64,000 bases of DNA, taken from assembly GCA_023150805.1 (NCBI GenBank), contig JAKLKF010000014.1:1-64000 (forward strand), read 5' to 3'. Under the pieces are notes generated by a model. The model did not search any database. It was not told where the DNA came from and saw only the letters and a list, made by a program, of their open reading frames with translations. Numbering within the stretch: position 1 is the first letter of the stretch; every line of letters starts with the position of its first letter. This DNA is from Myxococcota bacterium. Lineage in GTDB: Bacteria; Myxococcota_A; UBA796; UBA2385. The position numbers were made by a program, and so were the translations under genes. Below, piece by piece: positions 33,255-41,801 of the stretch.

Positions 33255-34784
33255 GTGCCCCTGTCCCGCTCGCCGCACGCCCCCTCTCCCTCGCTCCCGC
33301 TCCTGGGGCTGCTGGTCGCGCTCTCGGGCGGCCTGCTGTCCTGTGACTCCGGCCGCGACCCCGGCCTGCAGCAGGGCGGTGGCGACAGCGGCGCCGACGG
33401 AGGGGCGGGCGACGGCGGTGGGGACGGCGGCGGCGGGGACGGCGGCGGCGGGGACGGCGGCGGCGGGGACGGCGGCGGGGGAGACGGCGGCGCGGTCGAG
33501 GCCGGCTGCGACGAACAGGACGCCGGCGCCTTCTCCGAGCTGTGGGCCGAACCCACCCAGGCCGGCCCGGTGCTGCGTGTGCGCTGGTCCACCGGGCTCG
33601 AAGGCCCCGCGGAGGTCTTCTTCTCGGATGGGGTCGCAGCGGCCCTGGCGCCCGAGGAGGGGGAGGGCGGATCGGCCGTGCTGGTGGGCGCGGGCCCCCT
33701 GGCCAGCCTGGAGTGGCAGGTGGTGGTGGAGACCGACCGGGGTCGGGTCTGCAGCGCCCCGCAGCAGGCGACGGCGGGCGCCGCGGATCCCGGCATCCCC
33801 GAGCTCACCCAGACCCAGGCCGGAGAGACCGGCGGGGCCTTCGTGATCGTCCCGGTGATCGGCGCCTCGGAGCGCCACCTGGTGATCATCGATCGAGCCG
33901 GGCGGGTGGTCTGGAGCCAGGTGATGGCCGACAACGCCTACCGCGCGCTCCTCGCCCGCGGCGGCGGTGCGATGTGGGTGGGCACGCCAGCCTTCTCCGA
34001 CCAGGACGACGCGGTGATCCGGAGGATCGCCCTGGACGGTGCGCTCACCGAGCAGCGGGGCATCCAGGGAGGACACACCGACCTGGTGGAGCTTCCCGAC
34101 GGCACCCTGGCCATGCTGGGCTGGGACATCCGAGAGCGGGACGGGCGCCGGATGCTGGGCGACACCGTCGAGGAGCTGTCCCCCGGCGGCGTGCAGACGC
34201 GGGCGTGGACGGTGTGGGACGAGTACGAACCGGATCTGTCCGTCGACTACCACAGCGACTTCTACGAAGCGGACCCGGCGGTCGAGGACTGGACCCACGC
34301 CAACGGCCTGCACTACGCGGACGCCGATGGCTCCTACTACGTCACCCTGGCCAACCTGTCCCTGCTCGCCCGGATCGACCGTGCGACGGGCGCGCTGGTC
34401 TGGAGCGTGGGGGCGACCTCGCCCACGATCGAGACCCCGGACGGCCTGATCGAGAACCCGCACAGCGTGCAGCGCCTCGACGACGGCAGCTACCTGGTCT
34501 TCAATCGCGGCAAGTCGTCCTGCTCCTCGGTGGTGCGGTTCACCGTCGACGAAGCGGCAGGCCGCGCCAGCCTGGTGTCCCGCTACGAGAGCCCCGACTG
34601 CCTCCAGGTGCTGTTCCTGGGGGACGCGCGGCAGGCCGAGGACGGGAACACCTACATCTCCTGGTCTTCCGCCGGGCGCCTGGAGGAGCTGGACGCCTCG
34701 GGCGGCAGCGTCCGTGAGGTCGACCTGTCGCTGGGGGCCGTGCTCGGCTTCATCGATCCCGTCGTGGATCTGTACGAGAGATGA
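33255..34784 (+). CDS. Arylsulfotransferase (ASST)-like lipoprotein
   Basis: A 509-residue lipoprotein starting at GTG 33255 (GGAGG 4 nt upstream), signal LLGLLVALSGGLLSC, then a Gly/Asp tandem-repeat tether. The mature domain looks like a six-bladed propeller of the arylsulfotransferase 2 type: GGHTDLVELPDGTLAMLGWD, DWTHANGLHYADADGSYYVTL, LSLLARIDRATGALVWSVG, NPHSVQRLDDGSYLVFNRG. In ASST enzymes a His accepts the sulfuryl group; HANGLHY and NPHSVQ supply candidates. It is coupled by ATGA to the next lipoprotein gene. Confidence 0.75.
   Translation: MPLSRSPHAPSPSLPLLGLLVALSGGLLSCDSGRDPGLQQGGGDSGADGGAGDGGGDGGGGDGGGGDGGGGDGGGGDGGAVEAGCDEQDAGAFSELWAEPTQAGPVLRVRWSTGLEGPAEVFFSDGVAAALAPEEGEGGSAVLVGAGPLASLEWQVVVETDRGRVCSAPQQATAGAADPGIPELTQTQAGETGGAFVIVPVIGASERHLVIIDRAGRVVWSQVMADNAYRALLARGGGAMWVGTPAFSDQDDAVIRRIALDGALTEQRGIQGGHTDLVELPDGTLAMLGWDIRERDGRRMLGDTVEELSPGGVQTRAWTVWDEYEPDLSVDYHSDFYEADPAVEDWTHANGLHYADADGSYYVTLANLSLLARIDRATGALVWSVGATSPTIETPDGLIENPHSVQRLDDGSYLVFNRGKSSCSSVVRFTVDEAAGRASLVSRYESPDCLQVLFLGDARQAEDGNTYISWSSAGRLEELDASGGSVREVDLSLGAVLGFIDPVVDLYER
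33405..33495 (+). repeat. 15-bp tandem repeat encoding Gly-Gly-Gly-Gly-Asp
   Basis: About four to five near-perfect copies of GGCGGCGGCGGGGAC encode a flexible acidic tether just after the lipoprotein Cys. Copy-number change would stay in frame. Confidence 0.75.
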
Positions 34785-35728
34785 CCGGGCACCACCCGCT
34801 CGCGGCCGTGGCGCTGTGCACGCTGTCGGCCTGCGGTGCGCCCGAGGGGGACGACACCGCGGCGCCGGCGGTCGAGCCATGTGACACCTGCCTGCTCACC
34901 GACGACCTGAACTACGACTACGCGCCCGACCTCACCGCACCGTCCTGGCAGGTCGCCCCCGGCGTCGACCTGCGTGTCTCCTGGGCCGACCTGACCACCG
35001 ACCTGCTGGGCCACGCGCTGGATCCCGCCAGCCTGGACCGTGCGCTGCTGCTCGTCTTCCCCGAGCTGACCCCCGACGAGATCCTGGACGGGCTGGCCCA
35101 CGACACCATCGACCAGCCGGACGTCACCCTCGCGATGACCTGTACACCCCAGGAGTCGGGCTGCGCGCTCTCGGACTTCCACCTCGCGGGCAACCACCTG
35201 GACGTGCACCAGTACCTCCTCGAAGGCAGCGGCACCTGGCTGGTCGCGCCGGGGCGGGAGGGCGAGGCCGGCATCGCCACGCTGGCCCTGTTCGCCGCCC
35301 AGGAGGGCGCGGAGCCGGTCGAGGAGCGCTCGATCGCGCAGGGCGAAGCGGCGCTGCAGGTCGAGGTCGACCTGGCCCCCCGCGGGGCGATCGCCGTGCA
35401 GGATGGGGCGTTCCCCGTCCTGGACTGGTCGGGGCTGACCGTGGACGCCCTGGGGAACCCGATCTCGCTGTCGCGGACCGATCGCCTGCGGGTGGGTCGG
35501 TATGACCTGGACGAGCAGGAGCTGGAGGAGCGCTTCCTGGACATCGAGCTGCTCGCCGTGGAGACCTGGGAGGTGGACACCACCGGTCAGACCTCCTGGG
35601 ACACGGCCCGGATCTCGGGCTTCCCCGGCTTCACCGCGGGTGACACCTGGCTGGTGGTGCTCGAGTGCAGCACCTGCATGAACCCGGCTCCGCGCTTCCT
35701 GGGCCGCGTGGACGTGATCGGCTCCTGA
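34781..35728 (+). CDS. Lipoprotein of unknown function
   Basis: A 315-residue lipoprotein (LCTLSACGAPEGDDTAAP) whose ATG overlaps the upstream TGA. The mature part has CDTC near residue 34, a CTPQESGC pair and a C-terminal ECSTC motif, with Ig-like beta segments and a phrase (LSRTDRLRVGRYDLDEQELEERFLD) typical of exposed beta sandwiches. No family is recognised. Coupling to the ASST-like protein suggests they work together at the cell surface. Confidence 0.7.
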   Translation: MTGHHPLAAVALCTLSACGAPEGDDTAAPAVEPCDTCLLTDDLNYDYAPDLTAPSWQVAPGVDLRVSWADLTTDLLGHALDPASLDRALLLVFPELTPDEILDGLAHDTIDQPDVTLAMTCTPQESGCALSDFHLAGNHLDVHQYLLEGSGTWLVAPGREGEAGIATLALFAAQEGAEPVEERSIAQGEAALQVEVDLAPRGAIAVQDGAFPVLDWSGLTVDALGNPISLSRTDRLRVGRYDLDEQELEERFLDIELLAVETWEVDTTGQTSWDTARISGFPGFTAGDTWLVVLECSTCMNPAPRFLGRVDVIGS

Positions 35729-35752
35729 CGCGGGCGCCGGCGCGCCCGCAGC

Positions 35753-37168
35753 CTACCGGGGAGCCCCGCCGGGTGCGGGCCCACCCGGAGGGAGCGGGGG
35801 ACCCCGGGGAGGCGTGCCCCCGGTCGGACCGCCGGGCAGCGGGGGCGGAGCGCCGGGATCGTAGGCGGGCGACAGCGGGTGGGTGATGTCCGGCAGGATG
35901 TGCCAGCCTCGCTGGTGGGGATCGTTCTGCTCGGGCAGGACGACGCGGTCGTCGAAGTGCGCGTCCGCGGGCAGCAGCCCGGCGGCCGAGAGCTGTGCCG
36001 TCACGATGGCGGCCAGCGCGACGTAGCCGCGGGCAGAGGGGTGCACGGGGTCGAGGAAGTAGGGGCGGGCCAGGTCGAAGGCGTCCGGCAGGTCGTAGAG
36101 CGGGGCTTCGGTGGGCAGGTAGGGCGCGCCGCAGGCGGCCGCCACGTCCTGGAGCGCGGCGGAGTGCGGCTCGAAGGCGCGATCACGCGCGGGGTCGAGC
36201 GCGCGGGCCCGGACGAGCTGGGCCATCGCGGTCTCCCGGTCCCCGCGGGCCAGCCGCAGGCGGCCGTCGAGCACCAGGGCGGGGGAGGTGTCGGGCCGCT
36301 CGGCCAGGACCCGGGCGACGGCGGCCTCGGCGGCGGCGGTGTGGCCCGCGCGGAGGTCCGCGGCCGCCTGGAACAAGGTCGCCATGACGCTGCCGTCCGG
36401 GTCGACGCCCGGGCCGAGGTTGCCGGGCGCCAGCAGGTTGGACGTGGGCTGGAGGAAGGCGAAGCGCGCGCCGGCCCGTTGTCCCGCCTGGCAGATGCGC
36501 GCGAGGTTGGCCCGGTAGGCGGCGATCACCAGGGGCAGGGGAGGCTGGAGGGAGAGGTCGTACTGCTCCTTTCGCGAGCGCAGGTCGGGAGGGGGACGGG
36601 TGGGCAGGACCTGGCCGAGCAGGCGGCCCCAGCCGCCGTGGCGCAGCGCGCTGAGGACGCGCCGGGCGGCAAAGGGGGTCAGGGCCTGGGGGTTGAGCCC
36701 GTACTCCAGCCACTCGTTGTGGCCGGTGTAGAGCAGCAGCAGGTCGGGCTCCTGGGCGAGCGCGGCCTGCCACAGGATGCGCACCCGGTCGGAGGCGGCG
36801 CCGGGCATCCCGAAGTTGAGCACCTCCAGCCGGTCGCCACCGCCCAGGCGGAGCCCCTCCCGGAAGGCGTCGGGGAGCTGCCCGTAGACCGTGGAGTCGC
36901 CCACCACGACCAGGCGGAACGTCCCCGCTGGCTTGGGCAGCGTCCAGGTCTGCGGCCGCAGGTCCACGCCGCCGCGCGCGAAGCCGACCACGGCGCCCCG
37001 GGCGACGGTGACCGGGGCCGAGGGATCGTAGGTGAGCGCCCGGTTGCGCCACTCCTCGGCGAAGCCGGTCCACCGCGGATCCCCAAGGAGCAGGCGCCCG
37101 GCGGCCTCGCCCGCGGCGAGCACCAGGAAGAGCGGCACCAGGGCAAAGAGGAGGCGGCGGCGGTTCAT
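35753..37168 (-). CDS. SGNH/GDSL-type hydrolase with signal anchor
   Basis: A 471-residue protein with an N-terminal membrane anchor (LLFALVPLFLVLAAGEAAG). The SGNH catalytic residues are visible: VVGDSTVYGQ (Ser92), YTGHNEWLEYG (Asn151) and DPVHPSARGY (Asp373/His376). Residues 265-330 look like a TPR-like pair inserted before the last block, and the C-terminus is a Pro/Gly tail. Such ALGX/AlgJ-like proteins acylate or deacylate surface glycans outside the inner membrane. It diverges from the flippase-like gene. Confidence 0.8.
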   Translation of the reverse strand: MNRRRLLFALVPLFLVLAAGEAAGRLLLGDPRWTGFAEEWRNRALTYDPSAPVTVARGAVVGFARGGVDLRPQTWTLPKPAGTFRLVVVGDSTVYGQLPDAFREGLRLGGGDRLEVLNFGMPGAASDRVRILWQAALAQEPDLLLLYTGHNEWLEYGLNPQALTPFAARRVLSALRHGGWGRLLGQVLPTRPPPDLRSRKEQYDLSLQPPLPLVIAAYRANLARICQAGQRAGARFAFLQPTSNLLAPGNLGPGVDPDGSVMATLFQAAADLRAGHTAAAEAAVARVLAERPDTSPALVLDGRLRLARGDRETAMAQLVRARALDPARDRAFEPHSAALQDVAAACGAPYLPTEAPLYDLPDAFDLARPYFLDPVHPSARGYVALAAIVTAQLSAAGLLPADAHFDDRVVLPEQNDPHQRGWHILPDITHPLSPAYDPGAPPPLPGGPTGGTPPRGPPLPPGGPAPGGAPR

Positions 37169-37207
37169 CCCCCCCCGCCTAACGCGAGCCCCGAACGGCA
37201 CGGCTGC

Positions 37208-37213
37208 TATGGT
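37208..37213 (+). promoter_or_regulatory. Putative -10 box (TATGGT), leaderless spacing
   Basis: TATGGT ends exactly six bases before the GTG at 37220. The start codon choice for the flippase-like gene rests partly on this spacing. Confidence 0.4.
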
Positions 37214-37219
37214 GGGGCG

Positions 37220-38209
37220 GTGCAGGACCACCACCCGAGCCCCCCCGCGGTCGGCCTGGATGCCGGGGGCAGCCTCGGGCGCCCGGGGGGCTCCTCCGCC
37301 GCGCCGGACCGCAGGCGGCGGTACTGGTCCTCGGGGCTCCAGGTGCTTGGCGTCCTCGTGCTGGGCGGCGCCTTCGTCGTCCAGATGGACGCCTCGGACC
37401 TGCACATGCTGGCGACGCCACGAGCCGCCGGGTGGCTCACCGTGGCGCTGCTGTGCTTCTGCGTGGGCCAGGTCCTCAACGGCCTGGCCTGGCGCCACCT
37501 GCTGCATGGCCAGGGGGGCCGCGTGCCCTTCATGGACATGATCCGGCACGACCTGGCGAGCGTCTTCTGGAGCACCGTGCTGCCCGGAGGGGTCGTGGGC
37601 GAGGTCGTCAAGGGCGTGCGGCTCGCCAGGGATGCGGACGCCGGCGCCGTCGCGGTGTCGATCCTCAGCGCGCGCCTGGTCGGGGGCGCGACGGCCTGCC
37701 TGCTGGCGCTGGCGTGCCTGCCGTTCAGCGGGATTGACGGCGCCTTTCGCGCGATCGGCGCGCTGGCCCTGGCCCTGACCGCGCTGGTCGGGCTGGGGGG
37801 GCTGGTCGCCCTGGCGCTGGGACCCGCGGCGCTGCCCCTGTCGCTGCGCGCCCGCCTCCCGGTCGGGCGGATGCCGTCCGCGCGGGACCTGCTCCTGGCC
37901 TTCGTCCTGGCCCTGGTCACCCACTCGGCCTTCGCGCTGGTCTACTGCGCGGGCTTCGCGGCCACCGGACCCTGGATCCCCTTCGCCGACGGTGCGGTGC
38001 TGTCCGCCTTGACCTCGGTGGCCCAGCTCCTGCCGGTGAGCGTGGGGGGGCTGGGCGTGCGAGAGTTGACGATCAGCGGGCTGGGCGCGCGCCTGGTGCC
38101 CAAGCCGGCCGCCGACGCGGCGGCGGTCGCGCTCGCCCTGGTCTTCACGGTCTTCGTGGCGCTCGGTGGGCTGGTCGAGCTGGGCCGTGTCCACGCCGCC
38201 CGGCGCTGA
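37220..38209 (+). CDS. Lysylphosphatidylglycerol synthetase/UPF0104-like integral membrane protein
   Basis: A 329-residue protein with seven to eight predicted membrane helices after a 35-residue Pro/Gly-rich cytoplasmic start. Family hallmarks are LASVFWSTVLPGGVVGEVVKGVRL (about 115-138) and LTSVAQLLPVSVGGLGVRELTISGLG (about 265-290), the two re-entrant Gly/Pro segments of the MprF flippase-like family. It probably moves a lipid-linked substrate across the inner membrane. The neighbouring GT2 and SGNH genes fit a surface glycolipid or polysaccharide pathway. Confidence 0.78.
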   Translation: MQDHHPSPPAVGLDAGGSLGRPGGSSAAPDRRRRYWSSGLQVLGVLVLGGAFVVQMDASDLHMLATPRAAGWLTVALLCFCVGQVLNGLAWRHLLHGQGGRVPFMDMIRHDLASVFWSTVLPGGVVGEVVKGVRLARDADAGAVAVSILSARLVGGATACLLALACLPFSGIDGAFRAIGALALALTALVGLGGLVALALGPAALPLSLRARLPVGRMPSARDLLLAFVLALVTHSAFALVYCAGFAATGPWIPFADGAVLSALTSVAQLLPVSVGGLGVRELTISGLGARLVPKPAADAAAVALALVFTVFVALGGLVELGRVHAARR

Positions 38210-38259
38210 TTGCCGAGGCGCGGAGACCCCGTTAGCGGCGCCCCCCCCTGGAGCCCCCG

Positions 38260-39351
38260 TTGTCCGATCTCCCCCCTGTGTCGTCCTTCAACGAGTGGGA
38301 CCCCCTGGAGGAGGTGATCGTCGGGCGGGTCACCGGCGCCATGCTCCCGACCCGCCACGTGGCGGAGCGGGTCTGGGGCCAAGGGCCGGTGGGCGCGCTC
38401 ATCGGTCGCCTGAGCGCGGGCAGGCCTTATCCCCGCTACATGATCGACCGCGCCACGGAGGAGGTGGAGGGCCTGGCGGCGCTGCTCAGGCGGGAGGGGA
38501 TCACGGTCCGGCGGCCCGAGATCCTGCCGCTCTCGCGTCGCCATCGTACGCCGGAGTGGTCCTCGACGGGCTTCTGTACGGCCAGCCCCCGGGACGGCAT
38601 CCTGGTGGTGGGCGATCAGCTGATCGAGACGGCGTCGGCGTGGCGCTCCCGGTATTTCGAGGTCTTCGGGTATCGGGACATCCTCAACGACTACTTCCGC
38701 CGGGGTGCACAGTGGACGGCCATGCCTCGTCCGCGGCTGGACGACGCGAGCTACGACCTCTCCTTCCGGCCACCCGCGGACGGGGAGCCGCTTCGCTATG
38801 TGATCAACGAGAACGAGCCGCTCTGCGACGCGGCCGACTTCACGCGCTGCGGGCGTGACCTGTTCGTGATCCGGAGCAACACCACCAACCTGGCCGGCAT
38901 CGAGTGGATGCGGCGCCAGCTCGGCCCGCGGTTCCGGATCCACCAGGTGCAGACCCGGCAGCGCAAGCCGCAGCACATCGACACGACGATCATCCCGCTG
39001 GCGCCGGGGAAGGTCATGGTGAACCCCGAGTTCGTCGACCTGGACAGCCTGCCCGCCGTGCTCCGGAAGTGGGACGTGCTCATCCCTCCTCCCCCGGACC
39101 CGGTGCGCGCTCGCGGCGTCAACGCCTACCTGCACCTCGCGGGCAACTGGATCTCGCTGAACGTGTTCATGCTGGATCCGGAGCGGGTGGTGGTCGAACA
39201 GAACCAGGTGTCGCTGATCCGGGCGTTGGAGCGCTGGGGCTTCACGCCCATCCCTCTTCCGTTCATACACTACAAGATGTACGGAGCGGGTCTGCACTGC
39301 GCCACGCTGGACGTGCGCAGGCGCGGCACGCTGGAGTCCTACTTCGACTGA
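38260..39351 (+). CDS. Glycine/inosamine-phosphate amidinotransferase family enzyme
   Basis: A 363-residue pentein-fold enzyme with the catalytic Cys347 in GAGLHCATLDVRRRG, His239/Asp241 in PQHIDTT and Asp190 in EPLCDAADFTRCG. The N-terminal SFNEWDPLEEVIVGRV is typical of the StrB/AGAT group. These enzymes move the amidino group of arginine to an amine such as glycine or an aminocyclitol. The start is TTG 38260 with GGAG upstream. Similarity alone does not separate a metabolite role from antibiotic or surface-glycan modification; the aminotransferase and glycosyltransferase nearby favour the latter. Confidence 0.88.
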   Translation: MSDLPPVSSFNEWDPLEEVIVGRVTGAMLPTRHVAERVWGQGPVGALIGRLSAGRPYPRYMIDRATEEVEGLAALLRREGITVRRPEILPLSRRHRTPEWSSTGFCTASPRDGILVVGDQLIETASAWRSRYFEVFGYRDILNDYFRRGAQWTAMPRPRLDDASYDLSFRPPADGEPLRYVINENEPLCDAADFTRCGRDLFVIRSNTTNLAGIEWMRRQLGPRFRIHQVQTRQRKPQHIDTTIIPLAPGKVMVNPEFVDLDSLPAVLRKWDVLIPPPPDPVRARGVNAYLHLAGNWISLNVFMLDPERVVVEQNQVSLIRALERWGFTPIPLPFIHYKMYGAGLHCATLDVRRRGTLESYFD

Positions 39352-40193
39352 GGGGGCCGCAGGGTGCCCTGCGCGCAGGCCTGGCAGATCTCACGCCGGA
39401 AGTCCCCGTGGCGGAGCTGCTTGCGCAGCTCCACGAAGGCAGGGCGGTTCCAGATGTCCACGACGTGCTCGGTCCCCACGTTCCCGAGCACGTGGTCACC
39501 GAAGTAGTCGTTGCAGCACAGCACGACGTTCCCGCGGAAGTCGACCACGCAGCTCAGGGATGCCTGCATGCAGCGGGATCGGGTCACCGGCACCCGCACC
39601 GGCACCAGCCCGCCGCTGGTGGAGAGCGGGTCCTCGTCCCCCAGGATCCGATAGCGCACGTGTCGTCGGTAGGAGAGGGGGAGGTCCTGGACGGCGGCCG
39701 CCCAGGTCGCCGCGTCGGCCCGCAGGTTCTGCTGGTACTGGCTGACGAGGAGGGTGTCGACCCCAGCGTCCACCAGGGCCTCGATGTTCTGCGGCGTCAG
39801 CAGGGACCCGTTGGTGAACACGACGATGCTGCAGCGGGGCAGGCGGGTCCGGGTGGCGCGCATCAACGTCACCAGTCGGTCGTCCAGCAGCGGTTCGTTG
39901 TAGAACACGGGCGAGACCCGGCCCCGGAAGTCGATGTCCTGGAGCTGGCCGAGCAGGGCCTCGAACAGCTCGGCGGGCATGACCCCGACCTCGCGCTCGT
40001 TCTTGTGCCGGGGGCAGATCCGGCACTTCCGATTGCAGTCGGTGTTCGTCTCGATCTCGATCTGGGTGAAGATGTCACGGCCCAGGCGGAGCCGTGACCC
40101 GTAGTAGTCTGCGCGGTCATAGACCTCGCGCAGGTGGGCGCGCGCCGCCTTCGGCACCAGGCGGTCGTTCACGAAGAGGAGCACGTTGAGCAC
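39339..40193 (-). CDS. Radical SAM/SPASM-type protein (second copy)
   Basis: A 284-residue protein with DCNRKCRIC as the radical SAM motif, FTNGSLL and FYNEPLLDDR in the core, and CCNDYFGDHVLGN plus CQAC at the C-terminus as auxiliary-cluster ligands. Layout and phrases (NGDLL/NGSLL, FGEPLADPR/YNEPLLDDR, CSNDYRG/CCNDYFG) make it a paralogue of 31241-32062. It converges on the amidinotransferase with a 13-nt overlap. A TACCCT box 6 nt before the GTG predicts a leaderless transcript. The two paralogues may act on successive positions of one substrate. Confidence 0.85.
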   Translation of the reverse strand: MLNVLLFVNDRLVPKAARAHLREVYDRADYYGSRLRLGRDIFTQIEIETNTDCNRKCRICPRHKNEREVGVMPAELFEALLGQLQDIDFRGRVSPVFYNEPLLDDRLVTLMRATRTRLPRCSIVVFTNGSLLTPQNIEALVDAGVDTLLVSQYQQNLRADAATWAAAVQDLPLSYRRHVRYRILGDEDPLSTSGGLVPVRVPVTRSRCMQASLSCVVDFRGNVVLCCNDYFGDHVLGNVGTEHVVDIWNRPAFVELRKQLRHGDFRREICQACAQGTLRPPQSK

Positions 40194-40199
40194 GGCCGG

Positions 40200-40205
40200 A
40201 GGGTA
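40200..40205 (-). promoter_or_regulatory. Putative -10 box (TACCCT), leaderless spacing
   Basis: Minus-strand TACCCT followed by six bases and the GTG at 40193; same sequence as the box before the triple-domain fusion at 3495. Confidence 0.4.
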
Positions 40206-40238
40206 GCACGCATGGGCGCGCCCCGTGGCAGCGGGGGG

Positions 40239-41762
40239 TCAGCGCGCGGGGGAGGTGGTGCTGTCCGTCGATCCCGGCGCTGCCCCTGTGGATCCCGCGG
40301 AGGTCGAGGCGGGCGCGTAGGGGAACCGGTACACCGCGCTCCAGGTCGTGAGCCAGGCGACCCCCGCCTGCCGGTCGAGCTGGATCTCGCGGATCATCGG
40401 CATCATTCCCTCGAACCGGTCGACCCGGGCGCCGTCGGCGATCCGTCGCACGTCGACCGCGCCGTCCAGCACGGAGGCCGCCAGGTACAGGCCTCGCTCC
40501 ACGTCGACCGCCACGGATCGCACGCCGTAGGGAGCCGGCCAGCGCGCCTCGACCCGCGGCGTCTCCAGGTCGACCACGTGGACCTCGCCGCGGTCGGGGC
40601 GAGGCACCAGCAGCCGTCCCCCCTGCAGGTCGGGGGCGTAGGTCAGCTTGCCGTTCGCGACGTCGAGCGTGATCAGGGGGCGGACCTCGCCGGTGAGCGG
40701 GTTCAAGGCGGAGATCCCGGGGTGGTAGTCGCTGGAGACCAGCAGGGTCTGCGGGTCGATCTGGACGATGTGGCGGGGGGCCTGGTAGAGCCGGCCGGTG
40801 GTGGGGCGCGCGACCCCCGGCGGTGCCTGGAGGACCAGCCAGCGGGCGGTGTGGGGCGGGGTGCGGTCGATGAGCTGGAGAGAGCTGCGGCCGGGGTCGG
40901 CGCTGGTGTTGATGTGGACCAGGGCCACCTGGTCGCCCTCGACCAGGAAGGTGAATGCGTGGTCCTCGGGGCGCTCCAGCGGGATGCGGGTGGCGGGTCC
41001 CCAGCCGGCCGGCCCCAGCCGTCGTCGCTCGATCGACTGTGGACCCGCGATCACCCAGGTCTCCTCGCGGACGAGATCGGTCGCGCTGTCCAGGGGGACG
41101 CCCATCATCTTGCCCCAGCTGGTCGGGATGCTGGCCTCGCTGGCCGGGCCCCCGTCACGGGGAAAGGCCAGCAGGCGGCCGCTGCCCTCTGCCACGATCA
41201 CCGCCCAGCGCCCCGCCGTGGGCAGGTCGACGAGGTCGATGTCGTGGAACTCGCAGTAGGTCCCGGGCGGGGCGGCGGCCACCCGCTCGACCCGGTGGTC
41301 GAGGCGGTCGATCGGCCAGGCGCCCGGGTCGGCCGCCCCGGGCGAGTAGGTCCGCGGGTGCTGCCCGACGTCGACGCCCACCGTGACCAGCGCGGCGGTC
41401 ACCGCCACCGCCCCCAGGCGCAGGGTGGGGCGCTTGGTCCGGTGGAGCAGGAGCACGCCCGACAGCAGCAGGGCGGTGCCGGCCGCGGGTCCCCACAGGC
41501 CGGCGCTGGGGACCAGCCAGAGGGGAACGGGCAGCGCCAGGGCTGCCCACCGCATGCGGCGGGTCGCGAAGCGACCGAGCAGCGAGCCAGCCACGCCAAG
41601 CCCCAGCGCCAGCAGCCCGAGCTGGTCGGACCGGGACAGGGCCGTGTGCCAGAAGGTCATGCCGCCCTTCAACAGGTCGAGCATCACCACTTCGTCGCGG
41701 GTCAGGCTCCGGAGGAGCGCGAGCAACGCGCTGCTCTCCACAGTCCCACCGGCCTCGCTCAT
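40239..41762 (-). CDS. Membrane protein with beta-propeller-like domain, unknown function
   Basis: A 507-residue protein. Three to four membrane helices lie between residues 45 and 135 (LGLLALGLGVAGSLLG; AALALPVPLWLVPSAG; LGAVAVTAALVTVGVDV). The remainder has repeated short strands such as HIVQIDPQTLLVSSDYHPGISALNPLTGEV and VHVVDLETPRVEARWPAPYGVRSVAVDVERG, consistent with a YVTN/NHL-like propeller facing the periplasm. A Ser/Thr/Ala/Gly tail ends the protein. No catalytic signature is seen. It is divergent from the nitrilase-family gene. Confidence 0.7.
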   Translation of the reverse strand: MSEAGGTVESSALLALLRSLTRDEVVMLDLLKGGMTFWHTALSRSDQLGLLALGLGVAGSLLGRFATRRMRWAALALPVPLWLVPSAGLWGPAAGTALLLSGVLLLHRTKRPTLRLGAVAVTAALVTVGVDVGQHPRTYSPGAADPGAWPIDRLDHRVERVAAAPPGTYCEFHDIDLVDLPTAGRWAVIVAEGSGRLLAFPRDGGPASEASIPTSWGKMMGVPLDSATDLVREETWVIAGPQSIERRRLGPAGWGPATRIPLERPEDHAFTFLVEGDQVALVHINTSADPGRSSLQLIDRTPPHTARWLVLQAPPGVARPTTGRLYQAPRHIVQIDPQTLLVSSDYHPGISALNPLTGEVRPLITLDVANGKLTYAPDLQGGRLLVPRPDRGEVHVVDLETPRVEARWPAPYGVRSVAVDVERGLYLAASVLDGAVDVRRIADGARVDRFEGMMPMIREIQLDRQAGVAWLTTWSAVYRFPYAPASTSAGSTGAAPGSTDSTTSPAR

Positions 41763-41801
41763 GGATCACCCCGTGTAGGGCCGGAGGTTATTCCCGCCAC
41801 C

